DNA from: Alistipes sp. | GTDB lineage: Bacteria; Bacteroidota; Bacteroidia; Bacteroidales; Rikenellaceae | Direction: 5' to 3' | Assembly: GCA_017465605.1 (NCBI GenBank) | Contig: JAFTVW010000054.1 | Coordinates: forward strand, 87,079-151,078 | DNA: 64,000 nt | Part shown: positions 42,056 to 53,041 of the stretch, piece by piece | How positions within the stretch are numbered: position 1 is the first letter of the stretch | How the letters are laid out: every line of letters begins with the position of its first letter | The notes under the pieces: model-generated | Databases searched by the model: none | Told to the model about the DNA's origin: nothing | Seen by the model: only the letters and a program-made list of their open reading frames with translations | Program-made: the position numbers and the translations under genes

Positions 42056-45000
42056 TTAACTCTCTATCTGCACAATCTCCGAGCGGGTCAAATACCAAAT
42101 ATATCCCTCAATCTGCTTGTATCCCATCTCCCTCATTAGCGACATATACTTGCTTACCTGCTTGACGTGTGACTTCGAGGTTATGTTGCCGAACTTGTAG
42201 TCCACCACTACAACTCTATCGCCTTTAATCATTATTCTGTCGGGGCGCAGTGTGCCGACGGGCTTGTTGTCGTGAGTATTGAACTGTTGTCCGGGTATAA
42301 TATCACTCTCGCAACGCACCATATCCCAATCTCCGCTGAACCACTCCTTGATGAGTGGATTCTCAAATTCACGTTCAATTATATTGTCGAGACTTTCGGC
42401 TTGCTCTTTGCTGATTGAGCCTGCGTCAGTTGCCACTCGTATTTTCTCCTTAATCTTCTCTGCGTTGTCGGCCTCGCTGAGAATCTTGTGCATCAAGATT
42501 CCCACTTCAAGCGAAGCTATTGAATCACTCCGCTCCTCAAAGTAACGCAGTGATGGCAGGCTGAGTTTTACCTCGCAATCATTTGATGGGTAATCCTTTA
42601 TCAAAACATTCTTCGGCTCTGGTCGGCGTTTTTTGTCGGTTGAGGTCTCTTTGGTTGGGCCGTTTGTGTCGGTATCTGCTTTGTGTGCAAGCTCAGCTGC
42701 TGTTCCATATTCCAAGCGGTTGCACTCCGTATCTGTTGAGCCTTCCGTTAGAGCCTCCCACAATAGTAAGCCAATATATTTAGGGGTACTGTCGCCACTC
42801 TTTTTGTTCTTTTTGCTTGTGTTCTCCTCTCTTTGCTTGCCTTTTGATTTGTTGGGAATATAGATATACAACTCCTCGCAGGCTCGTGTAAGGGCTACAT
42901 AGAGAATATTAATATTGTCAACGTGCGAATACACCAACTCTCTGTAATAGTCATCACCATAAACCGATTTTCCCATATCACTCTTGTATTCTATCGGCAT
43001 ACGGCCAATTTTACTAAGCCCACTACTCTCATTCGAGGTGTCGGCCCAAACGATACTATTGCTTTGTGGACTAAGTGGCCAATTGCAGTAGGGTATAATG
43101 ACGATTTTCTTCTCCAATCCCTTTGCTTTGTGAATGGTCATAAGCTCTATGGTCGAATCGCTCTGTTCTACGGCTAAGGATTTATCGGCACCCGTCTCTT
43201 TCCAATATTTTATGAATAGTTGAATATCGGCTATCTTCGAAGCGCAATATGTTACAATCATCTCGTGCAGAGCTTGCAGGTAAGCAATCTCTTCGATGTG
43301 AGACGATAAATCATAGTGCATAACAATCTTGTCGAATGCCTGTTCGGGCGTGAACTGGCTTATGGCCGATAGCAGTTCAACCTCTTCTTGGCTCAATGGC
43401 TGATCGTAAGGTCGTTTGAGGTAGTCGTTCACCAATGCACAACTTATAGCGTCGTTGGGGTTTTGCGATAGTTGCAAAAGAGCTATCACAAAACAACTTA
43501 TAGGAGCTTTTCCTATAATCAGCGACTCCTGCGTCATAATATTGAACGCATTGTTTTTCTGCTTGTACTCCAATAGAATGTTAGCAGTCTTTGTAATATC
43601 GTTTTTGCTGCGATGCAGAATCATTATATCGCCATACGAATATCCACGAGCAACTACCGACTCTATGCAGTCTATTAGCGGTGGCTCCTCTTCGTATCGC
43701 TCCACGCGTACATATCCCTCTTGCTTTGAATTACTCTTTGCAATTTGCGTGTGATCTTTGTATGCCGAAACAAGAATATCTTTAAGCTCTGTGCCGCAAT
43801 TCTCGCTAAGGCTACCGTCATCTATCGCATCGGCAAGCATTTGGTTTAGATTAGTGTTGTCCATCGCTACCGTGCGCTCAACTGCCATATTGTTGAACCC
43901 TACAATACAAGGCAGACTGCGATAGTTGTTGGCCAATACCTCCAACTCTGTATCTGCTTCACCAAGAGCATTGCTCACTCCTTGTTTCAAAATTCGCCAG
44001 TCGCCACCTCGCCAACGGTAAATAGATTGCTTGACATCTCCTACAATCAACACCGCGTTATCCTCCGACTGCGACATCGCATTTTGCAATAGCGGTACAA
44101 AGTTGGCCCACTCTCTTGACGATGTATCCTGAAACTCATCAATCATAAATCGCTCGAAACGATTACCCGTTTTTTCATATATAAACGGAGCATCGTTGTT
44201 GTTGATGAATTGCGACAAGATGTATTTTGTCTCCGATAGAAGCATAATTCCCTCCTCGTTGCATATATGTCCCATCTTTTCATACACATCTTGCAGTAGA
44301 GCGAAGCTGCGGAAAGTCTTTTTTACCAATGATAGAGAGTAATCCAAATGGCTGTAACTATCATATATGTCAATTATCTGAGCCAATATTGGTTGTAGCT
44401 TTATGGCCGCGCTCTCGGCAGCGAGTGCTTTCGGGGTGTCTTTCTTCCCTTTGGTAATCCAACCATCAAGCGATTCTGCTCGCTCACGTACGGTATCTGT
44501 TAGCGAAAGTGTCTTGCCATTAGCGCACTCTGCAAATTTGAAAGCAAAACTTCTGTTTGCCCCGCTGAAATCACTTGGCTCGACACCTGCTTGTTGCATA
44601 ATCTCCACTCCCTTTTGACCCAATGCTGCAATTTCGCGTTTTTTGATATTGCATCTCTTTTCTACTTGGCGTATTGTGTCAAGTAGTTCACTCTTCGGTA
44701 GAGTGTTTTCAATGCTCTGCTTGCTTTGCTCTTTGAATAGTTCTTTGCCGATTTCGTGTATCTTCTCGCGAATATCCCATTTGCCATTGTCATCAATATT
44801 CTCTTGCGCGAACTCCATTATCCAGTTTTGCAACTCCTCGTTGTGGGCAATATCATCAATAAGCGAATCGGTGCTGCGGCTAAGTAGTGTTGAACCCTCC
44901 AATTCAAGGTTGTAATTGATGTCGATGCCCAGCTCCTTGATAAATGCACGCAGAATTCTTTGGAAGAATTTATCAATCGTAAGAATCGTAAAACGTGAAT

Positions 45001-45307
45001 AATCGTGCAATATCTTCGAGAGTATCGCCTTTGCACGCTTTATGATTTCCTCCTCGCCGAGCGATAGGTCACGTTTCAAATCGGACATATAGTTGCTATT
45101 CACAGAATTTGTGATTAACTCATCAAACTCTTTGATGATTCGATTCTTCATCTCGGCCGTAGCCTTGTTGGTGAAGGTTACAGCCAAAATAGCTCTATAT
45201 AAATATGGCTTTTCGTTGTAGTGCTTTATAGTGTCGTGTACAAACTTATATGCTAAACGGTAGGTTTTTCCGCTGCCTGCACTTGCGCTCAATATTTTTG
45301 CTCTCAT
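42056..45307 (-). CDS. addA: AddA-type UvrD-family helicase/exonuclease
   Basis: The motor and nuclease subunit of an AddAB-like recombination complex that resects double-strand breaks for RecA. The N-terminus has the superfamily-1 Walker A (SASAGSGKT, about residues 8-16) and AVTFTNKATAEM (motif Ia). Motif II is MIDEFQDTS, and later helicase motifs include MTIHKAKGLE. The C-terminal PD-(D/E)XK nuclease shows GTLRPDRIMIKGDRVVVVDY with catalytic Asp and Lys. I take the ATG at 45307 (MRAKILSAS); the ATG at 45322 would add five residues. The paired addB ends 21 bases upstream of that ATG, as in other Bacteroidota. Confidence 0.93.
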   Translation of the reverse strand: MRAKILSASAGSGKTYRLAYKFVHDTIKHYNEKPYLYRAILAVTFTNKATAEMKNRIIKEFDELITNSVNSNYMSDLKRDLSLGEEEIIKRAKAILSKILHDYSRFTILTIDKFFQRILRAFIKELGIDINYNLELEGSTLLSRSTDSLIDDIAHNEELQNWIMEFAQENIDDNGKWDIREKIHEIGKELFKEQSKQSIENTLPKSELLDTIRQVEKRCNIKKREIAALGQKGVEIMQQAGVEPSDFSGANRSFAFKFAECANGKTLSLTDTVRERAESLDGWITKGKKDTPKALAAESAAIKLQPILAQIIDIYDSYSHLDYSLSLVKKTFRSFALLQDVYEKMGHICNEEGIMLLSETKYILSQFINNNDAPFIYEKTGNRFERFMIDEFQDTSSREWANFVPLLQNAMSQSEDNAVLIVGDVKQSIYRWRGGDWRILKQGVSNALGEADTELEVLANNYRSLPCIVGFNNMAVERTVAMDNTNLNQMLADAIDDGSLSENCGTELKDILVSAYKDHTQIAKSNSKQEGYVRVERYEEEPPLIDCIESVVARGYSYGDIMILHRSKNDITKTANILLEYKQKNNAFNIMTQESLIIGKAPISCFVIALLQLSQNPNDAISCALVNDYLKRPYDQPLSQEEVELLSAISQFTPEQAFDKIVMHYDLSSHIEEIAYLQALHEMIVTYCASKIADIQLFIKYWKETGADKSLAVEQSDSTIELMTIHKAKGLEKKIVIIPYCNWPLSPQSNSIVWADTSNESSGLSKIGRMPIEYKSDMGKSVYGDDYYRELVYSHVDNINILYVALTRACEELYIYIPNKSKGKQREENTSKKNKKSGDSTPKYIGLLLWEALTEGSTDTECNRLEYGTAAELAHKADTDTNGPTKETSTDKKRRPEPKNVLIKDYPSNDCEVKLSLPSLRYFEERSDSIASLEVGILMHKILSEADNAEKIKEKIRVATDAGSISKEQAESLDNIIEREFENPLIKEWFSGDWDMVRCESDIIPGQQFNTHDNKPVGTLRPDRIMIKGDRVVVVDYKFGNITSKSHVKQVSKYMSLMREMGYKQIEGYIWYLTRSEIVQIES

Positions 45308-45328
45308 AATCTTGAATAACAAACAGCT

Positions 45329-48175
45329 TTAACGTTTACAAATTGTCTTGAAATCGCAATATTTGCAAGACCCACCATCTGAACTTACAGCCTCGCATTG
45401 CGTAAATGGTATGTCGGGGTTAAATATCTCGGCAAGTTTTTCTCTGAGAAGTTGCTCAAATTCCTTTGCGTAAGAGATGTAATCCACTTCTCCCTTTTGT
45501 TTGTCTATAACTCTGGGGTTGTAATCGCCCGACTGCATATTCCTCACATAGTAGAGCGAAGGCTCAACGTTACGTTTATGTTTATGATGTAGAATCATCG
45601 AATAAAGCATAGTCTGTAATAGGTTACTGAGACTCTTTTTGCCATCGAACAACGATTCTATACCTTCAAATTCCAATGCCTTTTTTCCTGTTTTGTAATC
45701 CACAACTCTTAGGTTGCCATTATCCAAAGAGTCTATACGGTCGGCATATCCTCCAATCAGAACCTCTCGACCGTTACCAAGTTCAAACTTGTGGCTGATT
45801 TTACTCTCCAACTCCATAACGACGAAATCATTGTGGGCAATATCGTAGGGGATAATACTCTGACGAATATATTTTGTTACAATATTTCTCACCAATATCA
45901 TATTTCCCGTGTATTCCTCAGTTGAGGCATCTGCGCGATTCAAGAACTCTTTATTGATGGCTTGCTCTACGGCTCTTTCAATATGTTTGCCTTTTAAGTA
46001 CTGCTTTAAGAACTCCGAATTATTGGCAACGCCTTTTATCTGAGAATATATATCCTCCATAGCTGAGTGAAGTATCGTTCCGAACATCGGCTTGTCAATA
46101 TCATCGGATAACTCCTCTACGCTCTTAATTCGCGCAACCGAGGCAAAATAGAATTTTAGCGGACACGAAATATATGGAGCAATAGCTTTTGGCGATAGCA
46201 TCTTGGGTGACTCTTTGTCTAAGAATTGCATCAATTTGGTGAGTGTTTCACCTTGTTTTTCGATAACTATCGGCTCGTTTTTGGAAGCCATTACATCAAC
46301 TCCCACATTCCTACGTTCAATCTGGTAGGGTGATTCATACTCCAATTGATAGATATATCTGCTCTGCTCTCCTGAACTCTTGTCGTCGGTATGTATGCAG
46401 TAGAGCATATCGACTCGCTCGGCTCGCTGAATCAGGCGATAGAAATAATATGCATAGACACCCTCGTGATGTTCGGGAGTAGGCATTCCGTATGCAGCTC
46501 TTAGGTTATAGGGTATGAACGATGAAGAGTTCGTTAGATTTCCTGGGAAGTTATCGTCGTTCATCGACAAAATTATAACGTTCTTAAAATCAAGATTTCG
46601 GGTCTCCAAAATTCCCATCACTTGCAGACCTTGCAGGGGCTCTCCGCTATATGGAATACGAATATTTTGCAGATGACGTCTTAAAAGTGAAGTAAAGGTT
46701 GAGGTGGATAGTTCTATCTCGCACTTTCTCACACAGTTAACAACCGCACTTATATTGTCGCTGAGTAACGATAAATATGCCTGCTGCTGGCAGTTGCAAT
46801 TCTCTCTTTCTATTGATTTGAAAATGATTGCAGAGATTACTTCAAGCATATATTCCGATAACTCATTCCAATTATCTGTGGGTTTGAATATTACACTCAA
46901 TAGTTCATTGTCGGCAAAGAACTCTTTGCGAACTCTTATCTGACGTTGCTTGAAAATCTGCTCGCGTAAATTTTTACTCGCCTCTGGTTCAATTTCCGAA
47001 ATAAACGGGTGTGATAGTATGCCCTCTACGTCAACGTGGTAGAAGGTAGGCTCGCCTGATGTAAGGCGGCAATTTTTTTGCAATTCAATGAGTCGCTCCA
47101 AAAATGAATAGGCCGTAGTCTGGCGTAGTGGATATCCCATCGTGATATTCACATTCTTTGCAACCTCTTCGGGTAACGAGTGGAGTAGCGGAGTGAGCAA
47201 TGCCTCGTCGGTAAGCACGATTGCTGTCTGCTTATCAAATGTCAAATCCTCGGATATCTCGCGTAAAATCTTGTCAACGTATTTACACTGAATAACATTC
47301 GATACGGTCGAGATGGCCGTAAAGTGCTTTTTTGTCGATAAGAAATTGTCGTTGCTGATATGATGAATGGGCTTAAAGTGACGTATGTTATCTCTTAGGA
47401 ATCGTCCTGCCTCGGCATCAGAGTCTTTGGTGTAATATGTGTCGTAATCCCAAAAGAATTGACACACTCCGTTGCGAGATATGTAGCTGATTACCTCTTT
47501 TTCGCACTCCGATAGAGCATTGAATCCCACAAATACATAATTTTTACTGAGGTCTAACAACTCCACGCCTTGCTTAACATTCTCAGCAGCCGAGCGATAT
47601 ATCATACCCGAATATGCAAATCCCAGCACTCGAAGTCGCTCCTTGAAACTGTGATAAATAGGCGCGAGCGATAGCCAAATCTTCAAGAACTTTTGCTTTT
47701 CATCAGATAGCGACTCCTTGTTGTCAAAATGGCTCCAAAAAGTATTGATAACCTTGCGCATTTCGGGCGTAAGGTACGATAGGTCAGCCTCCAACTCCTT
47801 CAAATCGCTTATGTTGCGGAACAACATATCGGCATCAATCATATACTTGTCTATCAAATCAAAATCTGATAGAAGTAACTCTCCCCAAAAGTAGAATTTG
47901 TCGAAGCTCTCGTCGTGGTGAGTGTAGTATATCTTGTATAACTCGGAAATAAGACGAATCTTCTCGCCGATTATGAACGATGAAGCCTCGCTCATAATGT
48001 CATCAATAGCCAAATACTCAGGCTGCCAAATGGGGCGGTCGGTAAGGTGCGACAAAGCCTCCGTAAAGAATAGACGGGCTCGGCGTGAGGGTAACACGAT
48101 GGTTAGTGTCGATATTTTATTGCCGTACTGCTCATAAAGTTTCGATGCAACTTCGGCTAGAAAAGTTTGATGCAT
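45329..48175 (-). CDS. addB: AddB-type PD-(D/E)XK nuclease subunit
   Basis: A 948-residue partner of AddA. Its helicase-like first half lacks a clear Walker A but has an inactive-type fold with LPSRRARLFFTEAL near the N-terminus. The C-terminus is a PD-(D/E)XK nuclease with VVDYKTGKK, preceded by IGGYADRIDSLDNG. Cysteines in SCPLKFYF and in CKYCDFKTIC at the end fit the Fe-S cluster of AddB nucleases. The start is taken as the ATG at 48175 (MHQTFLAEV); the frame is open upstream to a TTG at 48205 but the ATG is better. Read before addA in the same operon. Confidence 0.9.
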   Translation of the reverse strand: MHQTFLAEVASKLYEQYGNKISTLTIVLPSRRARLFFTEALSHLTDRPIWQPEYLAIDDIMSEASSFIIGEKIRLISELYKIYYTHHDESFDKFYFWGELLLSDFDLIDKYMIDADMLFRNISDLKELEADLSYLTPEMRKVINTFWSHFDNKESLSDEKQKFLKIWLSLAPIYHSFKERLRVLGFAYSGMIYRSAAENVKQGVELLDLSKNYVFVGFNALSECEKEVISYISRNGVCQFFWDYDTYYTKDSDAEAGRFLRDNIRHFKPIHHISNDNFLSTKKHFTAISTVSNVIQCKYVDKILREISEDLTFDKQTAIVLTDEALLTPLLHSLPEEVAKNVNITMGYPLRQTTAYSFLERLIELQKNCRLTSGEPTFYHVDVEGILSHPFISEIEPEASKNLREQIFKQRQIRVRKEFFADNELLSVIFKPTDNWNELSEYMLEVISAIIFKSIERENCNCQQQAYLSLLSDNISAVVNCVRKCEIELSTSTFTSLLRRHLQNIRIPYSGEPLQGLQVMGILETRNLDFKNVIILSMNDDNFPGNLTNSSSFIPYNLRAAYGMPTPEHHEGVYAYYFYRLIQRAERVDMLYCIHTDDKSSGEQSRYIYQLEYESPYQIERRNVGVDVMASKNEPIVIEKQGETLTKLMQFLDKESPKMLSPKAIAPYISCPLKFYFASVARIKSVEELSDDIDKPMFGTILHSAMEDIYSQIKGVANNSEFLKQYLKGKHIERAVEQAINKEFLNRADASTEEYTGNMILVRNIVTKYIRQSIIPYDIAHNDFVVMELESKISHKFELGNGREVLIGGYADRIDSLDNGNLRVVDYKTGKKALEFEGIESLFDGKKSLSNLLQTMLYSMILHHKHKRNVEPSLYYVRNMQSGDYNPRVIDKQKGEVDYISYAKEFEQLLREKLAEIFNPDIPFTQCEAVSSDGGSCKYCDFKTICKR

Positions 48176-48274
48176 AGTTTTAGATATTTGCCACGAAGTT
48201 AGCAAAATATTGCGTTAATCGAAAGTCGCAACCTCCAATTGTTGATAACTTTTTGGGGAAATAGAGTCGGCTGT

Positions 48275-49216
48275 TTAATCGAATGCCTGCATTCCCGATT
48301 GAGCGATGCGGATAATACGCTGATATTCATCGGGCGAAAGTTCCATAAAGAAGTAGTGAATCGGGTCGATACGCATATCGTTGTAGCGTACCTCATAATG
48401 GAGGTGTGGAGCAAGCGACAAACCCGAATTTCCCGATAGGGCAATCACATCGCCTCGTTGCACTTTTTGTCCACGATGTACCACAACACTAAGCAGGTGG
48501 CTGTATGATGTTTTGTATCCGTTTTGATGGTCAATTACGATAGTCTTTCCAAGCGTGGAATTTTTGTCGGAAATCTCTTTAACTACTCCATCGGCTGTGG
48601 CAAAGACACTTGAACCTTCGGCTACGGTGTAGTCCACGCCTTGATGTGATTTAAGTGTACGATAGAATGGGTTAAGGATTGTTCCATAACCTGCCGTAAG
48701 AAGTGTGAGCTGCTTATTGAGAACAGGCTGAATCGAAGGGATTTTGTTACTCTTTTCTCCCAATGTGTCGCCCAATGTTTTAATCTTGTGCCACGACTTT
48801 TCGAGCTCATCTGCTCGTTTGCTCAATTCGTTGATTCTCTGTTCTAAATCAGCTCTTAATTCACGCTTTGGTTTAGATATGGTCTTCTCTTGCAGAGCCA
48901 ATCTCTCTTCGCTCTGCTCGGTATCCAAATCGTATGGGTTTGATTCAAACAAAATACGAAATACACCCTTGTCGCGAGCGGTGATATTGTCGAGAATCAT
49001 CTCTAACGAATCGTATCTCTCGGCCATAGCTTCATACTCCTCGCGCAGTTTTTCGTTAGCCTTGCGTAATTGATGCTCGTGTGGAGTGTCGAAGAGGAAA
49101 GAGAATCCTACATAGTAAATCAGTATGGCACTAATCCACACAAACAGTCCTACAACAAATCTTACGACTCGTTGGCGGCGTGTGCGGCTTTTGGTTTTAT
49201 TGTTTGTTGTCTCCAT
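48275..49216 (-). CDS. M23-family peptidoglycan endopeptidase (LytM-type), paralogue 1
   Basis: A 313-residue protein anchored by one N-terminal transmembrane segment (about residues 18-41), with a periplasmic coiled coil (about 50-155, rich in Glu, Lys, Leu and Arg) and a C-terminal LytM/M23 domain. Zinc ligands are visible as the His and Asp of SHQGVDYT and the HxH of APHLHYEV. In such proteins the domain either cleaves peptidoglycan cross-links or, when degenerate, activates other amidases; here the ligands look complete. Its paralogue lies 58 bases upstream on the same strand, with the same layout. Confidence 0.9.
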   Translation of the reverse strand: METTNNKTKSRTRRQRVVRFVVGLFVWISAILIYYVGFSFLFDTPHEHQLRKANEKLREEYEAMAERYDSLEMILDNITARDKGVFRILFESNPYDLDTEQSEERLALQEKTISKPKRELRADLEQRINELSKRADELEKSWHKIKTLGDTLGEKSNKIPSIQPVLNKQLTLLTAGYGTILNPFYRTLKSHQGVDYTVAEGSSVFATADGVVKEISDKNSTLGKTIVIDHQNGYKTSYSHLLSVVVHRGQKVQRGDVIALSGNSGLSLAPHLHYEVRYNDMRIDPIHYFFMELSPDEYQRIIRIAQSGMQAFD

Positions 49217-49274
49217 ACTGTGCGTTTGTTGTTAAATATCCTTACACTATTTTGTGAATAACGCGAGGCATATG

Positions 49275-50240
49275 CTACTCAGCCTCGTAGTTGGCATCTT
49301 GAATCTGATTCATCAAACTCTTGTATGCCTCGGCCGACATATTCTTGTCGAAGTAATTAATCGGGTTGACGTGGGCTCTTTTGTATATCACCTCGTAGTG
49401 TAAGTGGGGCGAGGTGGATACTCCTGTGTTTCCCATATCGGCAATTAGCTGCCCACGCTTGATGGTGTCGCCCTTTGCAACGTGTATCTTGTTTAGGTGG
49501 GCATAGCGTGTCTTATATCCAAATCCGTGATTTATAAGCACCTGAGTTCCGTAGCCATATCTTGCACGACTACGCTCGATATACTCCACTACACCATCTC
49601 CCGTAGCGTAAATCGGGTCGCCGATTCGACCCGGGAGGTCAACTCCGCTATGGAATTTCCAGCGACGATATACGGGGTGCATACGATAGCCGAAAGCTCC
49701 AATCTTATTACGCATCTTTGTACGGTCAATAGGCCATACGGCAGGGATTGCAGTTGAAAATTTCTCTTTATCTTTTGATAGTACCTGCAACTCGTCAAGC
49801 GACATAGACTCTAAGTATAGACTACGAGCAAGTTGGTCCATATCTTTCCAAATAGGCATAGCCAATGGTGAAGGCGGGTTACCAAACTCGTCGTAATATT
49901 TACTCTCGTCATAAGGGGAATATACCCCATCAATCGAGAGCGTGTCCGACGAGAATAGTGGGCGATAGACATAATTGTCACGATGGCGAATCTGCTCTAA
50001 TTTTCGTTGCGAAGCAAGAATGCGATTGTGAAGAATCTCATAACGCAACTCCAACTCTCGTTGTTGATTTGAGAGGGTGAAGATTTTAGGCGTGTAGAAG
50101 AGTGACGAAAAGAGCAAATTAATAATCGAAACGAATATAAATCCGATGAGTAAATTGCGAATCAAACGGTAGGTACGAAGGCGATGAACAAGACTTTTTG
50201 CCTCATTCGTATAGCTATTATTTGCCGTATTCGCTCTCAT
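49275..50240 (-). CDS. M23-family peptidoglycan endopeptidase (LytM-type), paralogue 2
   Basis: A 321-residue protein of the same build as its neighbour: an N-terminal transmembrane helix (about residues 29-47), a coiled-coil stretch (STLSNQQRELELRYEILHN region) and a C-terminal M23 domain with SGVDLPGRIG and the HxH motif SPHLHYEV; HVNPINYFD near the end is a common M23 tail. Both genes together suggest a duplicated cell-wall hydrolase pair used in growth or division. It is the first gene of the pair and diverges from alaS; no strong promoter box was seen. Confidence 0.9.
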   Translation of the reverse strand: MRANTANNSYTNEAKSLVHRLRTYRLIRNLLIGFIFVSIINLLFSSLFYTPKIFTLSNQQRELELRYEILHNRILASQRKLEQIRHRDNYVYRPLFSSDTLSIDGVYSPYDESKYYDEFGNPPSPLAMPIWKDMDQLARSLYLESMSLDELQVLSKDKEKFSTAIPAVWPIDRTKMRNKIGAFGYRMHPVYRRWKFHSGVDLPGRIGDPIYATGDGVVEYIERSRARYGYGTQVLINHGFGYKTRYAHLNKIHVAKGDTIKRGQLIADMGNTGVSTSPHLHYEVIYKRAHVNPINYFDKNMSAEAYKSLMNQIQDANYEAE

Positions 50241-50298
50241 TCGTTATTAAAATCGTTAAAATACCTTATTTTATGGTGCAAATTTAACTTAAATTGTG

Positions 50299-50306
50299 TA
50301 ATTTTG
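50299..50306 (+). promoter_or_regulatory. -7 box for alaS
   Basis: TAATTTTG, a TAnnTTTG match 48 bases before the ATG at 50354. Confidence 0.55.
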
Positions 50307-50353
50307 CAATCCGTTACACGATTATAACGATAAGAATAATAAAAACGATATAT

Positions 50354-52975
50354 ATGGAATCAAACAAAATTAGACAAGCATTTTTGGATTTCTTCCAGAG
50401 CAAGGAGCATACAATTGTTCCTTCGGCTCCAATGGTAGTTAAGGGTGACCCTACTTTGATGTTTACAAATGCTGGTATGAACCAGTTCAAAGAGATATTC
50501 TTGGGTAATGCTCCCCGTAAGTGGGCGAGAGCGGCCGATACGCAGAAGTGTCTTCGCGTGTCGGGTAAGCACAACGACTTGGAGGAGGTAGGTCACGATA
50601 CCTACCACCACACAATGTTCGAGATGTTGGGTAACTGGTCTTTCGGTGATTATTTCAAGAAAGAGGCTATCTCGTGGGCTTGGGAACTTTTGACCGAGGT
50701 CTATGGCTTGGATAAGAGCCGTATGTATGCTACCGTTTTCGAGGGTAGCGAGGAGGACGGTGTGCCTTTCGATCAGGAGGCTTACGATTATTGGAAACAG
50801 TATCTCCCCGAGGACCACATTATTCGTGGAAACAAGCACGATAACTTCTGGGAAATGGGCGAGACAGGCCCTTGCGGTCCTTGTAGCGAGATTCACTTCG
50901 ACTTGCGTGACGAGGCGGAGGTTGCAAAGATTCCGGGTCGCGATATGGTTAACCAGAGCCACCCTCAGGTAATTGAGATTTGGAATCTTGTGTTTATGCA
51001 GTTCAACCGCAAGGCTAATGGTGAGTTGGAGCCACTGCCCGCAAAACACGTCGATACAGGTATGGGATTCGAGCGTCTGTGTATGATTATGCAGGGTAAG
51101 AAATCGAACTACGATACAGATGTTTTCCAACCAACTATCTCTCGCATCGCAGCTATGGCTGGTAAGCAGTATGGTGTAGATGAGAAGTGCGATGTGGCGA
51201 TGCGTGTAATTGCCGACCACTTGCGCGCTATTGCATTCTCGATTGCCGATGGTCAGCTTCCAGCAAATGCGAAGGCTGGTTATGTGATTCGTCGTATCTT
51301 GCGTCGTGCGGTGCGTTATGGTTATACATATTTGGGCTTTACCGAGCCTACTTTGTGCAAGCTTGTGGCTGGCTTGGCCGAACAGATGGGTCACCAGTTC
51401 CACGAATTGAAGAAGCAGCAGACACTCATCGAGCGTGTTATCGAAGAGGAGGAGGCTTCATTCTTGCGTACATTGGCAACAGGTATCAACCTTTTGGATA
51501 GAGTGATTGCTAAGGTCGGCAAGGGTGGCGTTATCTCTGGTAAAGATGCCTTTGAGCTTTACGATACATTCGGATTTCCTATCGACCTTACCGAGCTTAT
51601 CGCTCGCGAGCAGGGCGTGGAGATTGACTTGGCTGGTTTCGAGAAGGAGTTGCAGGCTCAGAAGGAGCGTTCTCGCAACGCAGCAGCTCAGGATATTGAC
51701 GATTGGCAGGAGATTATGCCTATCGAGCAGTGCGAGTTTGTGGGTTACGATACATTGACTGCTCCTATTAAGATTGCTCGCTATCGTCGCGTGACATCGA
51801 AAAATAAGACTACATATCAGCTTGTATTCAATCAGACTCCTTTCTATGGAAATTCAGGAGGTCAGATTGGTGATACGGGTTATATCGAGAGTGCTGACGA
51901 GAAGGTTGAGATTGTTGCTACCGAAAAGGAGAATGGATTGATAATCCACGTTACCACTAAATTGCCCGAAAATTTGGAGTCGGAGTTTACCGCTGTTGTT
52001 GATGCTGCAAAGCGTCAGGCTGCTGCAAACAACCACACTGCAACTCACCTTTTGGATCAAGCGTTGCGTGCAGTGCTTGGAACTCACGTTGAGCAGAAGG
52101 GTTCGATGGTTACACCTCAGGGCTTGCGTTTCGACTTCTCGCACTTCCAGAAAGTTACTGCCGAGCAGTTGCGTGAGGTGGAGCGTATGGTGAATAAACT
52201 CATTCGTGAGAATCACCCATTGGAGGAGAATCGCGAGGCCACAATGGAGGAGGCTAACGCTATGGGAGCAATCGCATTGTTTGGCGAGAAGTATGGCGAT
52301 AAGGTGCGCGTTGTGAAGTTTGGCGATTCTGTGGAGTTGTGTGGCGGTACTCACACTTCGGCAACTGGAACGTTGGGCGTATTCAAGATTATGGGCGAGA
52401 GTGCAATCTCGGCTGGTGTGCGCCGTATCGAGGCTGTTACTGCCGAGCGTGCCGAGGAGATGTTGTATGCCGTAGAGGACCAGATTCACAATTTGGCCGA
52501 GTTGGTAAACAATCCCAAGATTGAGGTCGCTATCAAGAAGATGATCGAGAGCAACGAGACTTTGCAGAAGGAGTTGGAGCAATTGCATAAGGAACAAGTT
52601 GATGCTATGGTCGAGAAGATTATGGCAAAGCGAAATGTGGAGGATAAATATTTCGTAGTGGCTCGTCAAGTTCCATATGCATCGAATATGATTAAAGATT
52701 TGGCCTATGCTTTGCGTTCACGAGTAAATGATATCATTTTGGTTCTCGGTTCAGTTACCGACTATAAGCCTATGTTGGCAGTGATGTTGGGCGACGACAT
52801 CGTGGCTAAGGGCGTAGATGCAGGTGCTGTTGTTCGTGAGGCCGCAAAGGTTATGAACGGTGGCGGCGGTGGCCAGAAGTTCTTTGCTACGGCTGGTGGT
52901 AAGAACCCCGATGCGTTGCAGGCTGCAATCGACAAGGCTGTTGAGATTATCACCTCGAAGTTGGACGCTGAATAA
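50354..52975 (+). CDS. alaS: Alanine-tRNA ligase
   Basis: Charges tRNA-Ala with alanine and edits mischarged seryl and glycyl products. At 873 residues the length is normal. The class II aminoacylation core appears as [16 protein letters not shown] and [11 protein letters not shown], with the editing-domain zinc ligands HTATH and CGGTH (residues near 560 and 665) and the C-terminal oligomerisation domain ending in [15 protein letters not shown]. The ATG at 50354 is chosen since it gives the standard [14 protein letters not shown] start; an upstream ATG at 50294 overlaps the promoter. The stop codon lies within a 14-bp tandem repeat. gpmI follows by 66 bases. Confidence 0.97.
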   Translation: MESNKIRQAFLDFFQSKEHTIVPSAPMVVKGDPTLMFTNAGMNQFKEIFLGNAPRKWARAADTQKCLRVSGKHNDLEEVGHDTYHHTMFEMLGNWSFGDYFKKEAISWAWELLTEVYGLDKSRMYATVFEGSEEDGVPFDQEAYDYWKQYLPEDHIIRGNKHDNFWEMGETGPCGPCSEIHFDLRDEAEVAKIPGRDMVNQSHPQVIEIWNLVFMQFNRKANGELEPLPAKHVDTGMGFERLCMIMQGKKSNYDTDVFQPTISRIAAMAGKQYGVDEKCDVAMRVIADHLRAIAFSIADGQLPANAKAGYVIRRILRRAVRYGYTYLGFTEPTLCKLVAGLAEQMGHQFHELKKQQTLIERVIEEEEASFLRTLATGINLLDRVIAKVGKGGVISGKDAFELYDTFGFPIDLTELIAREQGVEIDLAGFEKELQAQKERSRNAAAQDIDDWQEIMPIEQCEFVGYDTLTAPIKIARYRRVTSKNKTTYQLVFNQTPFYGNSGGQIGDTGYIESADEKVEIVATEKENGLIIHVTTKLPENLESEFTAVVDAAKRQAAANNHTATHLLDQALRAVLGTHVEQKGSMVTPQGLRFDFSHFQKVTAEQLREVERMVNKLIRENHPLEENREATMEEANAMGAIALFGEKYGDKVRVVKFGDSVELCGGTHTSATGTLGVFKIMGESAISAGVRRIEAVTAERAEEMLYAVEDQIHNLAELVNNPKIEVAIKKMIESNETLQKELEQLHKEQVDAMVEKIMAKRNVEDKYFVVARQVPYASNMIKDLAYALRSRVNDIILVLGSVTDYKPMLAVMLGDDIVAKGVDAGAVVREAAKVMNGGGGGQKFFATAGGKNPDALQAAIDKAVEIITSKLDAE

Positions 52976-53006
52976 TTTACGCCGAATAATTGACGTTGAA
53001 TAAGTT
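52965..53006 (+). repeat. 14-bp tandem repeat over the alaS stop codon
   Basis: Three units at 52965-52978, 52979-52992 and 52993-53006 share ACG(C/T)(T/C)GAATAA(T/G)T. The first contains the last codons and the TAA stop of alaS; further GAATAAG motifs decay after it to about 53025. Confidence 0.7.
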
Positions 53007-53041
53007 GAATAAGAAGAATAAGAATTAAACAATATAAAAAG

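Noticed and set aside
50360-51403. A 347-codon open frame on the minus strand inside alaS
   Set aside because: It lies antisense to a conserved enzyme gene; its product is Cys/His/Leu-rich with no domain pattern. Long antisense frames are expected from this genome's codon bias.
51854-52669. A 271-codon minus-strand frame inside alaS
   Set aside because: Leu/His/Ser-rich shadow with no homology-like features.
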